Assembly: GCF_000237925.1 (NCBI RefSeq)
Contig: NW_017386057.1
Coordinates: 496,001-560,000 of the forward strand
Reading direction: 5' to 3'
From: Schistosoma mansoni
Lineage: Eukaryota; Platyhelminthes; Trematoda; Strigeidida; Schistosomatidae
DNA: 64,000 nucleotides
Part shown: positions 11,496-26,400 of the stretch, piece by piece
Numbering within the stretch: the stretch's first letter is position 1
Layout of the letters: each line of letters starts with the position of its first letter
Translations under genes and position numbers: made by a program
Notes under the pieces: model-generated
Told to the model about the DNA's origin: nothing
The model's database searches: none
The model's input: only the letters and a program-made list of their open reading frames with translations

Positions 11496-14400
11496 CTGAA
11501 ATAAAACCAAGCAATAAAAATATATTTTTAGAGTGTTAATAAACACTTGACAAATTACAATTTTTTAAATTGGAATATGACATTACGTATGGTTATGTCT
11601 TTCTCGAAACCATACTAAATTATACAGTTAAAGAAGTAGCTACCACCGTGTGTAAAAGACGAACGTTAATCTCACCGAAAAAAATATAATAGAATGAAAT
11701 ATGTATAAATAAAAATAAGTCAAATTTTCGTTCCTAATCATGTTATTCTTCTTAATCTTATGCAGTTTGTATCTGATGATAGACCTTGAAATAGAATGAC
11801 CAATTCGATTCATCCTTCAAATCTTGTTTCACTTTACCTTCATCTCACTTCAACTTAATCAAAGGATCAAGTATGCTTCAATAGTATTTAATAAACTTTA
11901 ACAAAAATGGATATGACAAGGATAAGTAGAACCTACCACAAAGCAAAAATCAAGAGTATGACTATCATAATTTATTCCGGAAAAGATAAGTTTTTTATAT
12001 AATCACCATTTGTTTTATCAAGAAAAGATAGTTGTATTTTTCCAAAAAGAAATCTTATTGACTGTATTTTTAGACCACTGAACTAATTTAAAAGCTAACG
12101 CCCGTTATAAAACTTGAAGATCATTGGTTCAATCCCTGGTAGGGTTGTGTGCTACTAAGAAATCCTATCAAATGCTTGTATACTTTAGATTAGTTCCTGA
12201 TCTGAATAACATTCAATAATATTACCATATCCTCGATCATAACTTTATTGATGTGAGCTAGAGAAATCAAGAAGATTTTAATGCTCTATATTTTACTTGG
12301 AATTATAACAGGAAATCAGACATTGATCAGAAACACTTCATATATTCTACATTATATTAGAAATGAATGGATTAAGAAAACACGATTTTTGAATAGTAAT
12401 GATTAAAACTTTTATCAACAGTAAACGCTAAAGAAACATCTAGTCGTTTATTTCAACTGATTTCTAAATGAGTTCTTCTGTGTTTATTTTCAATGAGTAA
12501 TTTTTACGTTGTGGATTATGCATCACATTCGGATAAAATAATCTTATTGTAACTATATAAGAACTGGGATTGAGTAATGATTATTAAATATCTTGATGCT
12601 AAGCGGTAAAAGCATAATAGTTGAATTCATAAGTCAATTAAAGCTAGACCACCATGGAAAACCTGGAAGCACCAGACGGCCGTTTCGTCCTGGTATGGGA
12701 CTCCTAAGCACTATTAAATTACTAAAATCTCTATAAAACCCCCTTCTGATAAAAGCATAATACACTGACGACCTTGGTTGTTTTATCAGCCAGTCAGAAA
12801 ACTCTTCCAAGTTATAAAAAAATAACAATAAAAAGTAATGAAATAACAGTGGGATAACAGCTTTCATTGTATTAACTAACCCTCACAAATCAACTTATCC
12901 CTTGTAGTAAAGGAAAAAGGGTAAGTTTTATATATACATACATAGTAGGAGTCAGGTTAGTGTTTTTAGTTAAGGTTATTACCACACACAGTTTCGCTAA
13001 CAACTAACATCAATTATAATGCAAAAAGGTTAGGGTTGGATATTAAGAGTTCGACTGGAGTTCTGAGTTGAGTTTACAAAGTAAGCTTAGCGTTTTCGAC
13101 ACGAACTGACATCATTTGTCGTGCAATAACAACTGCCACCTTCCTGTTTACAAACTCGAAGAACTTTGGGTTGAGATTTAGAGTGAGAGTAAGGAAAGAA
13201 GAACACTATGTAGGTTCACCAAACACTCTTGATTGTCTACTGCATGACATTAAGTACTTTGAAACATAATCTGCCCTAGGAGCAAGTATGTCATGTAATT
13301 TCGCTTAAGCACCATCCAAAATTCTTTTCTAGGTTATATAACAGACATTTTCATTGATTCCAAGCGTTTTAGAGACCAAAAATCCTCAATTTACAGTTGG
13401 TCAATGATAACACACATGTTATTTACCACCACACTTTAATCTTCAGGCAAAATACATGAGTCGTTATCTGGATTCTGACTGGTTGTCTCAAGGCCGCTAG
13501 TATATCGTATTTTTACCTACTAAGCTTTGAATAACAATCAGACCAGAGGTAGTAACAGTGAGATTTCAATTTTAATGATGAACCTGTCGCTTAGTTGTTA
13601 TGACGTTCAACTTCCAACTTTTAGGTCCCTGATTCGAGTCTATTTCCACTTATTTCGATTTGGGTCCTCAGTTATTGTCACACTGGTCATCACACATAAA
13701 GTTCGATTCACAGATGACTACACGAATCTGTACTTAACAAATTGCATTAGGTCTTTATTTTATGACCCACGATATAATAAAGGGTCAAACTTGAAAAATA
13801 ACTCATGTTGCTGGCATGTCAAAAAACAATTAATGTAAATGAATAATATTCATTGAGAACAAACAACTTTATTCCATAGGACACTCAGATTTTACATGGT
13901 CAATGAAAAAATAGCCTTTTCTCTTTGCTACAATTTTACTACTAGTTCAGTTATTTAGTATGCTAGTATTTGGAGATGATTTGAAGACTATTTTTATCCT
14001 AGTGTAATATTATTTGTAGAACTTTTTGGAATTCAAGGGGAGTTGTCTCATTTTAGCTCTAGATTTCCTAACAGGGGCACGAACTCAGAAACTCCAGACA
14101 TGACTGGAAGAACAATACGTTTTGATAATTCAATGATCCACATTTCCAAATTTAGTCATCCTATGCGGATTACCTCAATATTGCCGTTGAGTCACAAGCA
14201 TTATAAGCAGAGATGGATGGTCCCAAATAGAACGGAACACGCATCCTGAATTTCATTATTAACCACCATCTATCTCTAGCAGTTTTATGTTTGTATATGT
14301 AGATCTGATGCAAGAAAATTTATTAAATATATATGACCCTGTAGTAGAGATTTTTGATAAAACCAGATAATTTGATAGATAAAAAGGAACAAACGTGTCA

Positions 14401-17400
14401 AAGCATGCATAAAATGAATCTAAGTAAGCAAATATATATTTGTGTTATTGTGCTGACCAAGCTTATTGTTCCACATATATTTAGATAAACGAAATAATTA
14501 GAAAAAATGAAAGTAACTGATGTTGTTCACATAATAAGCGATAGACTAAATGAAACCAAAGTTATTAAGGATTTCAGATTCACTTATTAATTGTTATTTG
14601 CCGTACAATAGGTTATTATATTCCATTTCTCCTATTAGTATTGTTAGGATTCGCCCATATGTGTAGAACTTCAGCTGCTAATCTCTCTTTGTATGAACTA
14701 AAACGTTTTTGTAGGATTTTTGTGTCATTGAAGCCGATCGAATGGTCAGACTCTCTTGAATATACAATACTATCGCTGACTTGTTCTCTACATTTTTTCA
14801 ACATCAAATGTCTTATACGCACTTCAAGAAATCTCGTTTTCAACATTGTTTACAGATTACCAAGAAAAACGTCGGATTTACTTACAGCTCAATCAATGAG
14901 ATTCCTACAAATTTAATTTTTCTCTTTAATTTCAGGAATCATATAATTTATAGCTAGCAACAGCAGTGAACCACAATGTGATAAGAATAGATTAGTCGAT
15001 GTAAATTATAGATTAGAGCTATGCCACGTAAATAAAGCCTATTAATATTAGTTTGAAAGACGTAATAAATTGAAAGTAGGCCTTATGAAAATAATCCATG
15101 AGACGAATAAATTACCTTCGCATTATCGATCAAAAGAGCACAACACACAGCATATATATACATATACATGCACGGTACACATATGTTTCACTAGTCATAA
15201 TAAAATCACTTTTGCTCCGTCAATCAATGACTAAGCTTATAGCAGTTTCTTGTTAAAGTAAAGAATATAGACAGTGAAAAGAAATAATGAATTATTCACT
15301 AAAAGTATTGTGTGTGCTATCTATATGTACATAATGACACTAAACGCTATAGTTACAAATAACATTTATCAAGCTGAAGAAAAGGTTTTCATTCATCATG
15401 AATGTCGAATTGACCAGTAAAAACCATTGACGTTTTTCTACTTAATTGTCTGTACAAGCAAAAGGAGAGGAAAATTTATAAGTGTGTGAACTAAAATAGT
15501 TAATAGTTTTGAGAAAAAAAGGGAGAAAAATTTTGAATTATTCGGAAAAAATATTCCGTAGGAGCTTAGAACTATGTTAATTAGTAGAAAGAAACCCAGT
15601 TTATAAAAAACGTTAAGTAATTCATTGAAAATTTGATATAGAAAACGAATTCAGTAGATTGAAAGTAGATTTCAACAGGTAAGCAAATGGTAGAAGTTTT
15701 CAATATTAGCTACCTGTTAGTACACACAAAATTATAACCAGTAGTAAATATGGTATTTAAAAGACATGATCAAAAGGTGGTTGTAAGCCTGTCTAAGGAG
15801 TTCCAGGATCAAAAATAAATTTTCTGTAATAGACGAGACTATGCACTATATCTATGTCGAAATGGAAAGCAAAGGTTTATCACACTTTCTTTCTGCGTAC
15901 ATAGGTCAGGTCAAAAGAGCTTGATGGCAATGGTCTCTCCAAAGAGGACCAAATGAGAAGTTCGTTACCAATTAATTTGAATGTCTTTGTGATATCCAAC
16001 TTATATCCACTATCTATTAAGTGTTTCGAGGAAAATATTGAAAAAATGTTCTTTCGGTCTTTTCTATGTGCTTAGTTATACAAATGCGTTGATGTTCAGA
16101 GTTGTTAATGGAGATCATCACAGAAGGGTACTGATTCAATTTTTATTCAATTAAATAGCATCCATGTTATGGACTGCAGATAGCAGAGGTTCAGAGAAGC
16201 TTCTAAGTCGCTGCAATTCTTTTATCAATTCTAAATGAGACCTCTCCTCCTTTGAATGTAAGTCACATGAAGACAGGATTTTTCTTAACAGTTAGGCGTT
16301 TGTGATTCCTGGAAAACTTTTGAAAAACTCTACATGAAAGTCGGACGCAACACTTTAGCTTTGAGATCGTTGTAAGTTGAAATGTTATGGAATTTTTCCT
16401 GTTTAATCTCTTTGAGTTGTTTATAAACTCAGATTATTATAGTTTCGAATCTCAATACTTAATTCAGAACTTCGATTATTTTATGTACATAACCTCATTA
16501 TAAGGACAGCTAAATTTTTGTCTGATTTTATTACAATGATCTTATTATTCTTTTGTAAGTTCTTCCGAGCTGAAATGAACACTCTATGATCAAAACAGAA
16601 ACTGTTAAAAAAATGTATAAGATAGCTAGTAGCTACATCGATGGTAAGTAGTCATAATTAGAGAACGATACTAACACAAAGAAGTGCTATGACAGGGTAT
16701 AGTCTCAAATGTAATAATGACTAGATTGACGTATTGAATCGTTTTAAACCACGTCAGGTGGTTTAAAATTAAACTAACATGTTCATTGATAAGTCTACAA
16801 CATTCAAAAATATTTTTATATATACTAGTTCCTAAAAGCGATGCCCAAATTCATTTGCGAAATTATCTTCACTTTTTTCCCACATAAATTTAATTGTGAT
16901 TTGATTTAGAAAATGATGTGTTCTTTACACATATTTGCAATTATGAATTCTTTAGTTAACAAGTGAGATGTAGGCCAGTTTTAGTATGAAACCTTATTTA
17001 TTGAATTATACGATACAGACAAGAATTTATATTTTAATAATTTTCACCGCGTCAGCTGTAGAGAGATAAAAGGAATCTTAGAAAGGGATTCCTTGGTTGC
17101 AATCAAAATAATCCTATCTGTCAAAATCATGTATTAAAATCACGAATTAGTCCATTATATCTAATCAAGGATCTGGAACTAATATATATTCGACCAAAGT
17201 TATCAAACTTTACATCAGAAGTTAATTAATTGGAGTACAGATGATAGTAAAATACCAATTATGATTACTATAGTCTAGAAGGAAGTAATGAAATTGAAAC
17301 AAATAATAAATGTGGGACAATAATATAACTCAAGAATTCGAGAAAGATAAGGAATGAATACGTCTGCCACTCAAGGACTCTAATCTTGGGTTGTAATTGT

Positions 17401-20400
17401 AGTGAGAACCTCAATCAACTATTTCATTCCTACACATACAATTCAGTTTAACAGTTGATGACTATATGAACTGACTTCATATCTTAGTTTTTCCACTCTT
17501 AGACTTCTACAACCTACTCCAGTGATAATCACCACTAATCGTCATGATAAGAGATGAGTGGACATAGGAAACGTATGTCCTAACTACTTCGAATAATAAA
17601 GATTAATAGTCTTATCAACCAAATTGTTATTTCTTTCATTTCACTTTTGTTGAAAGATCCAAACGTACACATACAGAGGAGTCATTTCAAGCCCTGGAGT
17701 CACTCTCCCTTAGAATTTTAAAAGCCTATTTCATTCCTGAGAGATAGAATAATCTATCACATACGGATCAATGAACAAGAAAACAAATGAGTAATAGAAT
17801 GTTCATTTTCCAATTACTGCTTACTACACCAACAAACACAAAACAGAATAAAAGTTTTCATCATAAATAGTCTATACTTAAGTACTTCATTTAAAGATTA
17901 ATTCGAATAAGCAACCATAAGTTACGCAGAATACAATAAAAATGTAAGTTTGATACTACCCACTGATATTTCAGTCTATCTAATGTATACCGATGATGAA
18001 TAATAAAATGACGTACTTACATTTAATTAGTCATAAAGGAAAACTATGTACAGCATTTATCGCTTTATTTAATTTTATTGGATAATTGTTCAACTTTTAA
18101 ACGATTTTGAAATTTAAAAAACCATTGAATATGATATTATTTAAGAAAAAGATAATGAAGTAAACCTGAAGCGAAAAGTTGGACGATTCAAAATCCTAGA
18201 TAAGATTCTAATGAACAGAAGTAATTTGAATTGAAACCAAAGTAAGGATCTAATCTTCGCTAGTACGAAAACATCCTCTGTGTTTATTCAAAATGAAAAC
18301 GAGTAATCTTTTGATTTTCGTGATGGTCAGTGACAACCGTTAAAATTCAGTTGCCAAAATAAGCTGTATGATCCACTACGACTGAAGAAATGTTATGTTG
18401 TCTTGTCTTTAGAATGCTTCTTATTATAAGTTTATTTTAACGCCAATAACAAATACATGATTAAAGACATGAATATCAAGCCTTTTGGTCGAATTTAAGT
18501 TATTATCTAATGACTTGACTATGATGTTTCATCAGCAAGTGAACCCAAAATTTGTGAATTTGTTAATTTTTCTGAAGAATTCTGAAATGCATGAAATATT
18601 CCACAAGTTAACCAGCTAGAAACTTGAAGAGAACAGTTTTTTACATTAAACTTGGAATACTGTCGATGAGTAATACCATTTCACTATCAGTTTACTTAAT
18701 GTTTTAGATTTTGGTGAAGGTATTTATAGGTTTGTTGTTTCATATGTACTTATTCAGGTGAAAACTTAAAGTGGAAGTTATCGCGCAAAAAACTAAACAA
18801 ACAATGGATAATGAAATTGATGGGACTTAAACGAAATTAAATAAAACATTCCAGACTTGCCAAATATAAAGATATTTATTTATCCAGGTTACGAACAGTA
18901 TAACAGTCCGCTAAATCATTTGATGAGTTTGCGAACTTTTATCAAACCAAATGATTAAAATATGTATCTCGTATGTCATGTCAATTATCATAGATGTACG
19001 TTGGAATGAAACTAAAAACAATCAGATCAAGATATTGATTAAAATTTGTTGCAGTTATGCAGATGTATTCATCTTTCATCTAGCTTAACTTCTTAGGGAC
19101 AGCATTATTCTGTCCTTTTCATAATTAGATTTCATCCGTCTGTTGTTTTCAACTGTGACACAATATGAAACTTGGTAAATTAAACTGATATACAGCTGTA
19201 GCTAATTCTATACCGTTTACGTCTGTAGATTTATTTTTATAATATGGGGCTTTTGACACAATTTATAAGATTTTGATATTCAAATATTATAAAAACATAA
19301 TAACTAATGGGTACTTACCAGCACATATAAGATTGTTTAATTCTGGATTGCCATTTTTATACACAGCACCCAATGCCCCACCAGTATCTCGAAAATCCCG
19401 TACAGGTGGTCCCAGTTCTTTCTCCAATTTACTTTGTTCATTTGATTGTGTTGATAAATTATCAGATGACAATACAGATGTTCTTACCCAACCGGTTATT
19501 TCACGGATACCATGAAACTTACTTAAAAGAAATGCTTGACAATCACCAACGCTTGCTATTACAACAGAAAATTGAGCTTTGCCATATGCTGAAGTTTGTT
19601 CATTTGTTAATCTATGTGATTCATGGGTTGTAGTTGTTAGTACCGGTAAAATTAGTGCAACGCAAAGAGTAGTAAGACCAGTGGTAACGGAAACAATTTC
19701 GTCTTGGGCAAACGAAAACGCTTCAAATAATAATTGGGCAGCATCCTGTAATGCAATCACAATAAGAAAAGTGAACTGAATACTATTATAAGTAAGGATT
19801 TGAATGATCCCCTTGTTGTCAAGATCTAAATCCTAATCAGTCTTTGTCGGCATACGTGGATCCTGTGTATATTTCTATGATAGAACTACTTAATAATATA
19901 TTTCATAGAAAATACAGATTGTGGCCAGTAATGAAATCCAGTGAGCCTGTTTCGTCTTAGTTAGGACTAGGCAGCTTTATAAACTTGCACTTTAGTGTCG
20001 ATGTTTACAACGATGCTCGAACACAACATCGTTCACGTCAAATGTGAATTCTATTGAAAATTTAACCAGTTTACCTATGCCTCTGCAATTTGTAAATGAA
20101 ATAAGTATCTAACCGGTTTGTTAAAAAAACAAATGTGTTTTATCTCCTTGAAAATTAAAAAATTAACCAAAAACTTTCACTGTATTATTACTCGACAACT
20201 AAAACCCCTTCTTGTGGAATTCTCAAGTTCTTGTTATAGAATTAATAATCATCAATCTGTAGACATTATCTAGTCTTAAGGAAAAGTAGCTCAAAGTACA
20301 TACCAATCCACTGTTAAGTCACTTTCAGTTAAAAATGTCACTTTCATACGACCTTGACTTTTCCATCGGCTACAGAAACACTGTGATAGTGGACTTTAGA

Positions 20401-23400
20401 AGAAGCATGAAATCTAAGTTGTGAAGTAATTATATCTTGTTTTAATAACAAAAAATTAAAACGTTATGTTTTGTGCTTCATTTTCAACTTATCTTTTATC
20501 ACTACTGATACTGAATATGACCTGTCATCACTTAAATAGGACAGCACATAAAAATCTTTTCAGCTGTTCAAATTGTAAACTGTCTTCTAGCATTACTGAA
20601 CAAAGTTTCTGAAATAAAAAAGGGATCTTTTGGCTTTCCGTGAAATGTATTTTATTTAGTTACATTTCTTTCGTTAACCGGATTTCTCAAGGCGCATATT
20701 ATCGGCTAAAAATCGCGTTTATATTTTAACTTGAGACAACATATGTCAATATCTTTCAAATATTTATATCCACTTAAACGTGTAAGCATTGGATCTCAGT
20801 GAATATTTCTATACTCATAATATTGAAACTGTTATACACATTGATTTTAAATAAACAACACAAATCCTTACTCTTGTATCTTTAATGATGTGTTTCTCTT
20901 TCATATGACCAAATAGATGAGATTCTAAATAGGTGTAAATAGCTGAAATTGCCGACCTAGCAGCTTTCATTGATTCGTTGCCCCAATTTACACCATCGGC
21001 CACAGCTAAATAGGCAGAATCATGTCGAGCTCGTACAACAAAAGCATCAGCAATGGGACCACCTAGAAATTAAATAAAACATAAAACACATTTATTAACA
21101 AATAATTTTGAAGTTTGACAAGTTTAACTACTATGGGGAGTGAGATGGCAGTGAATAAAAAGATGTTCTTTCTCTTAAGAATGTAGTCGGTAAAAATCAC
21201 CTGTTGCAGTTCAATGATACAGATAAGATAGGAAGAGCTAATATCGTTAAGAAAAATGAACAAACAGGAATTCTGTTTGAATTCTGTTCTCATTTTTAGG
21301 TGGTTTGTTTGCGAAGCTTTCATCGACATTGTGAACAATATCAGTGCTTACAATATGTGGAAGTCTTCTACAAATCTTCTCCACACATCATTTTTGTAGT
21401 CAATAGGCTAATATACTAGTGATGAATTATCTGGTATTAGTCAGTATAAGTAAATATGGATGAGGCAACCAACCAGAAATAACAAATTAAAAACTTGAAG
21501 TTTGAGAACTGAAACGGTTTAGAAGAATGGAGTTAAAATATCTTCCAAGAATTACCGAACAGTTAGCCTGTTATTTGCACTACTGTAGCTAGTAAATAGC
21601 ATTGTTGATTGCAGTTAATTAATGTTCCTTAGAAGTTAAGCTCTGCCAGGAATATGGGTGCCATTGTAAAGTTAAGGGTTAATTCTAATAACTACACGTT
21701 TTTGTTACATATCCAAGTAGTTTTCTGTCACGTTAATAAGTATTTTAAATTAATTTTAATTCACTATTTAATTTCAGTGACGAGTTGTTAGCTTATACAT
21801 TTGAAGTGTGGTGGCTTAGTGATTAAAGCGTTCAACTTTCAGCCACTAAGTTCCAGATTTGAAACCTGTTCTATCTACTTCGGTTTAGTTAACTGATTAG
21901 TATCGATACTGCTAACACTTATAGTATGATTCATACACCTAAGCACTTGATGAATGAACTTATTTAAATTTTAAACTTGTTAATTACTGTAAAATTAATT
22001 ATTCCATTTACCATTAGTTCGACAAATTAATAGTCATGGTGTAAACAGTTTTTTTTAATTGATCAGAAATATTTAGCCTTCTAGGCTTGAAATATATTAT
22101 CAGAGTGGAGGGGGGTTGTGGAGATTGTAGTAATTTGATGGTTGAATTCACATAACCTCTAATTCTGACAATCCCTACATACTCACTAGTGACTGGCTTC
22201 AAGAGGTATTTTCTGGAGTTCTAGTGAGAAGCCGTGACCAGTGGAGTTCAACCGCGCATGAGACTGAAGCTCTTGGGTTCGAGTCCTGAGTGCGGGATCG
22301 TGGATGAGCACTTTTGAGGAGTCCCACACTAGGACGAAACGGCCATTCAGTGCTTTCAGGTTTTTAATGATGGTCTAGCCTAAATCGACTCATGAATTCA
22401 ACCATCAAATTGCTTAAAATATATATCAGACTTTATTTAACCATTTAGTAGCTTGATGAAAAATTCAGTTCATCAATGAACATTTAATGCTACTGAGTTG
22501 TATTTCAGTAGGTATTATATGAAGTAACTAGTTGTTTAATTTTTAAATTCAAAATCAAATTTAAAAATAATGCCAACGTCTTTTATTTATTTTTTTAAAT
22601 ATGATAGAATTTCCACTTAGATACGATTTTTATTAAATTATTTTGTATCACTACTGCTCATTTCAAAATGTAGTTTTTTATAAATTAATAAAACTAAACA
22701 GGTGTTACGATAATCAAAATATAATTTTGTGGGAAACTGAAATAGAGTGAAATTTAAGCAAACTGACGCGGACAACTTTTTTTTTGTTACTACGTAGTCG
22801 TTTAAGATGTGATGAATATGGTTAAAAGAATAGTTTAGAACAAAACAAGATCTATGTATGCTTGTATTTTTACGGAGTGTAACTAAGCGGTTAAATTTTC
22901 ACATTACATGAGACGAAACTAACCTACCTCTAAAGAATTCCAATGAGAAATCATGATTTGTGGAGCTAATTCACTTGTAAGTGAAACAGTTACTCATTAA
23001 AAACAAGTAGTGGATAATGATGTCACATTAAATACTGAATAAAAACATATCGTGAATCTTGGAATTTCTAGGTCTTAACTTAAAGGTATCATACCTATAG
23101 TGAAATCTACAGGTTCTTGGTTTGATCTTATCTGAAGACAAAGGTGTATGCTGCTGACAAATAACAAACTGAAACGAAACAGCATTTCAGAACAACTTTG
23201 CTTCCAATGATTTCCCACCATATATGCTAAAGTGTGAAGTTCCTAGACTAGGATGAAATAACTATAATTTGCTTCCCAGCATCAGCTTTTTATTTAAATT
23301 ATTATCAGGCTAACAATACTGTTTAAACTACAACTTTAAACAATTAAATGCTTCAATGATAATATAAAAATGACAGCTAGTTTATTGGCTGATGTTACTA

Positions 23401-26400
23401 TTATTGATTTTTTTAAAAACCATAACTGATTACTCCATTTCTATTTTTAATAATGATCGGTAAACTCACTGATACAATGAAGCAATTCATTTAAATAAAC
23501 ATATACTAAGATTATTTTGGTAATTTTTAAAATACTCTTCTCAAAAATCTATTAGTAACGAAGCACGGTTATTAAATAAACTCTACAACTCATAAAACAG
23601 CGTTTTATGAATTTAAATAAATCGTAACCTAGGTAGTCAACATGCCGTTGTACTAAACAAAAATCAAACTTCATACAAGACGTTAGTGTTTGTTTAATAA
23701 TGTGAAAATACAGGAAAATAGAGAAGAATTAGTCTAGCGTATTAAAAATGATTGCGTTCCTCGACTTTAAAAGCTAGCTACCCATTACCATTTCATGAAC
23801 CACTGGATCGTGTGTAGTTAATCAAATAAGCCCGCTTATATTCAACATAAATGAAACAAAAGTCTTTACAGACAAATATACAGACATTTTAAGTTACTCA
23901 GATACTGACTTGGATAAAATTCAACTTTTCAATATAAATGAGACACTCCTTCCTAAATTTTATTTTATGTTGAACTGAAGCTAATTAGAAGTATGACATT
24001 CTCTGATGACACTTGTTCGGCAGGTTGTTGAGAATAATTTAAATAGGCTTTCGGAAGGAAAAGGCTGAACATGGCTGATTTTAATGCATGAAGAATATCA
24101 GAAGATGTAAGTTTTAAAAGTATAGATGGTTAGCGGCTAGCAGTGAAATCCATGACGCGTGTTTGGTCTTTTGTGGGACTCATCAGTTGGATGTAGCTGC
24201 ATTTCAGAGTTCATATTAAACAAGTCTCCTGGATCCCTATTCAAATATGGCTGGATAATCAGTCAATCAAATACAAATTATGGTCAAAAGTATCGATTAA
24301 TTATTATCAAAAAACTCACAAATAGTAAAGTAAATAAGTTAAGAAAAATGATCATTTTTAATACACACACATAATGTATAACGGAAAACCTAGTTGACCT
24401 GAAGTATTTATTTATAGTTAACTAACAAACTGATAAGTAAACCCTCGTTGTGTGTTTTAAGACAATCTGACCTTAGTATTAACAATAGTAAACACTTGAG
24501 AAAGTTTTTGAGATACACCAATAATAGGTATCCCTTTCCAGTACTCAATAAAAAATAGAAAAACTATAATAATTATGATTCAGTGACATTGTGGGTATGA
24601 AATGTCTTCATTTTATTTTAATCGTCTTAATGAAATATTAAACTGAGCATAGGAATAATAAACATTTCAATTACTTTCTATAAAGACAATATTTAAGGAT
24701 TAACGGTGAGACATATGGAGATTTAAAATCTTCCCGCTATCTGCTTCTAGTTTCTATTCCAAGACTGTCCCATTCTGAGGTTTATATTATTTTTGGTTAT
24801 TGTCGATCACTTTCCTTATTAAAAATGTATTATGTGACCTTCCTGGGTCATAAGGTCGCCTATTTCTTTTTTATCCCCTTTGCCAGATCTCCCCACTGGA
24901 GCTACTCTCCATGCTCCCTTAGTACACAAAATACCTCCTAGCTAGATGAGACCTGCTACAGACATCATGTTTTCATCTAGGAATGATAGTCTTCTCATAC
25001 GATTATGGAGTTAGTAATAACAGTACTCATAATAATTGAATGAAGCTTTTTAATATAAACAGAAGTTTCGCTCTTAGCTGGTGTCATACTCGGTTGATTT
25101 ATTCCTGGTGTGAACTTTTACTATTGATTGGAATTCCCTAGTTGATAAGGCAATTAATTTGCACAGTAGTAATGATGAAGCATAAATTTATTGCCCAGAA
25201 ATAATTTATGAATTTCATAATTCATTTAAGTTCCAAAAAAAATAAGTATCTTTACGATGCCTTAGTCAAAAATATTTTACGTACCATTCGGTTTTCCAGT
25301 AATTATGTTTTTTTCGTATAGAGAAACAGATATTCCATGTGCTTTTCGATTCTCTATTGTCTTCCAGTAGTTGGAATGGTCTGTAGAAAGTCAAAAATGA
25401 TATACATATAGCACTAAAATTATCCTTTAGTCCTTAAGTAACATACAAGAAATAAATATAAGTTGGTGTAGTAGACTGATGTTAAAAATCTTTAACTGCC
25501 AGAAATCGCTTGAAATGTATCTACATTTAATTATAAGGCTGTTCTTTACAATATCAAAAGGATTGATAATTTACGTACTCGCTAAAATCAGCCGTCTAAG
25601 TTACACACAAGCTGAAACTAATTTATATGAATATACTTTATTGTAATGTTCCAGTGAAGCTGATTTCAAATTCCTTTATACCAAGTGTCACGCTCGAAAT
25701 TCCTGACCTATCTTCCCAATTGTTTTTTCGAAGTTATATACTGTACACAATTATGTTTACTAGTTTCAATTATTTTATCATGTAATATAAAGGTTTTCCT
25801 GTGTGGTCCAGTCTTCTCTCTCTTCAATTTTGCCTGTAATTATATCATCATCGCAGTATCGTTGTGGATTAGTTGCTTAATCTACATATAACCATTTATT
25901 CAATCCCATGCTAGTAGTCCCTCCGTAGTTGTTTGAACCTCAGTACAAGAAACAACAACTGATACAAATAAGAAGTCTGTTGATGAAGTACTTTATATAT
26001 GACGAAGGGATAAATGAAACTGGATAAGCGATTAAGTTTAACTTGCTACAACCTGCATATTTTACTACATCAAGATCATATCTCCTTAATGTACAATTCT
26101 TTGAACAAACCTAATTAAAAATGGTTAGTTATTAAGATTTGTATGTTTCCCATAATTTATGACATTAACGCATGCAATAACTCTTTGTCACAATCTGGAT
26201 ATATAGCAAAGTCATCTGCTTTCTAAGCGTTATTTGAGGCAGTATTTTCAAACACTCAGATCTGTTTGGGTTTAGGATTGGCTGAAGAAGCGTTCTGTGT
26301 AACACACAAATTCAAAAGTATTCACGTAAACATTATATCGCCTTGATTTTATTTTGCCAAGTGACTGCATATAGCGTCAGAGCACGATGCGAATACTAAG

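Larger units (their letters stand above)
11496..19318. other. 7.8-kb intron of the PP2C-like gene
   Basis: No host exon found inside. It holds decayed tRNA-like SINEs (12080-12220, 12620-12745, 13572-13690, 14070-14290) and a Penelope-like fragment (14616-14930). From 14931 to 19318 I see only AT-rich sequence without recognisable elements. Confidence 0.6.
21063..25284. other. 4.2-kb intron of the PP2C-like gene
   Basis: Contains a tRNA-like repeat (21795-21910), two SINE copies with hammerhead traces (22220-22400 plus, 24120-24225 minus) and an unclassified dispersed repeat (24735-24945). No exon seen in 22401-24119. Confidence 0.6.

Noticed and set aside
11324-11539. Plus-strand frame of 71 codons
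   Set aside because: Antisense shadow of the last PP2C-like exon; its Ser/Pro-rich composition mirrors the acidic coding strand.
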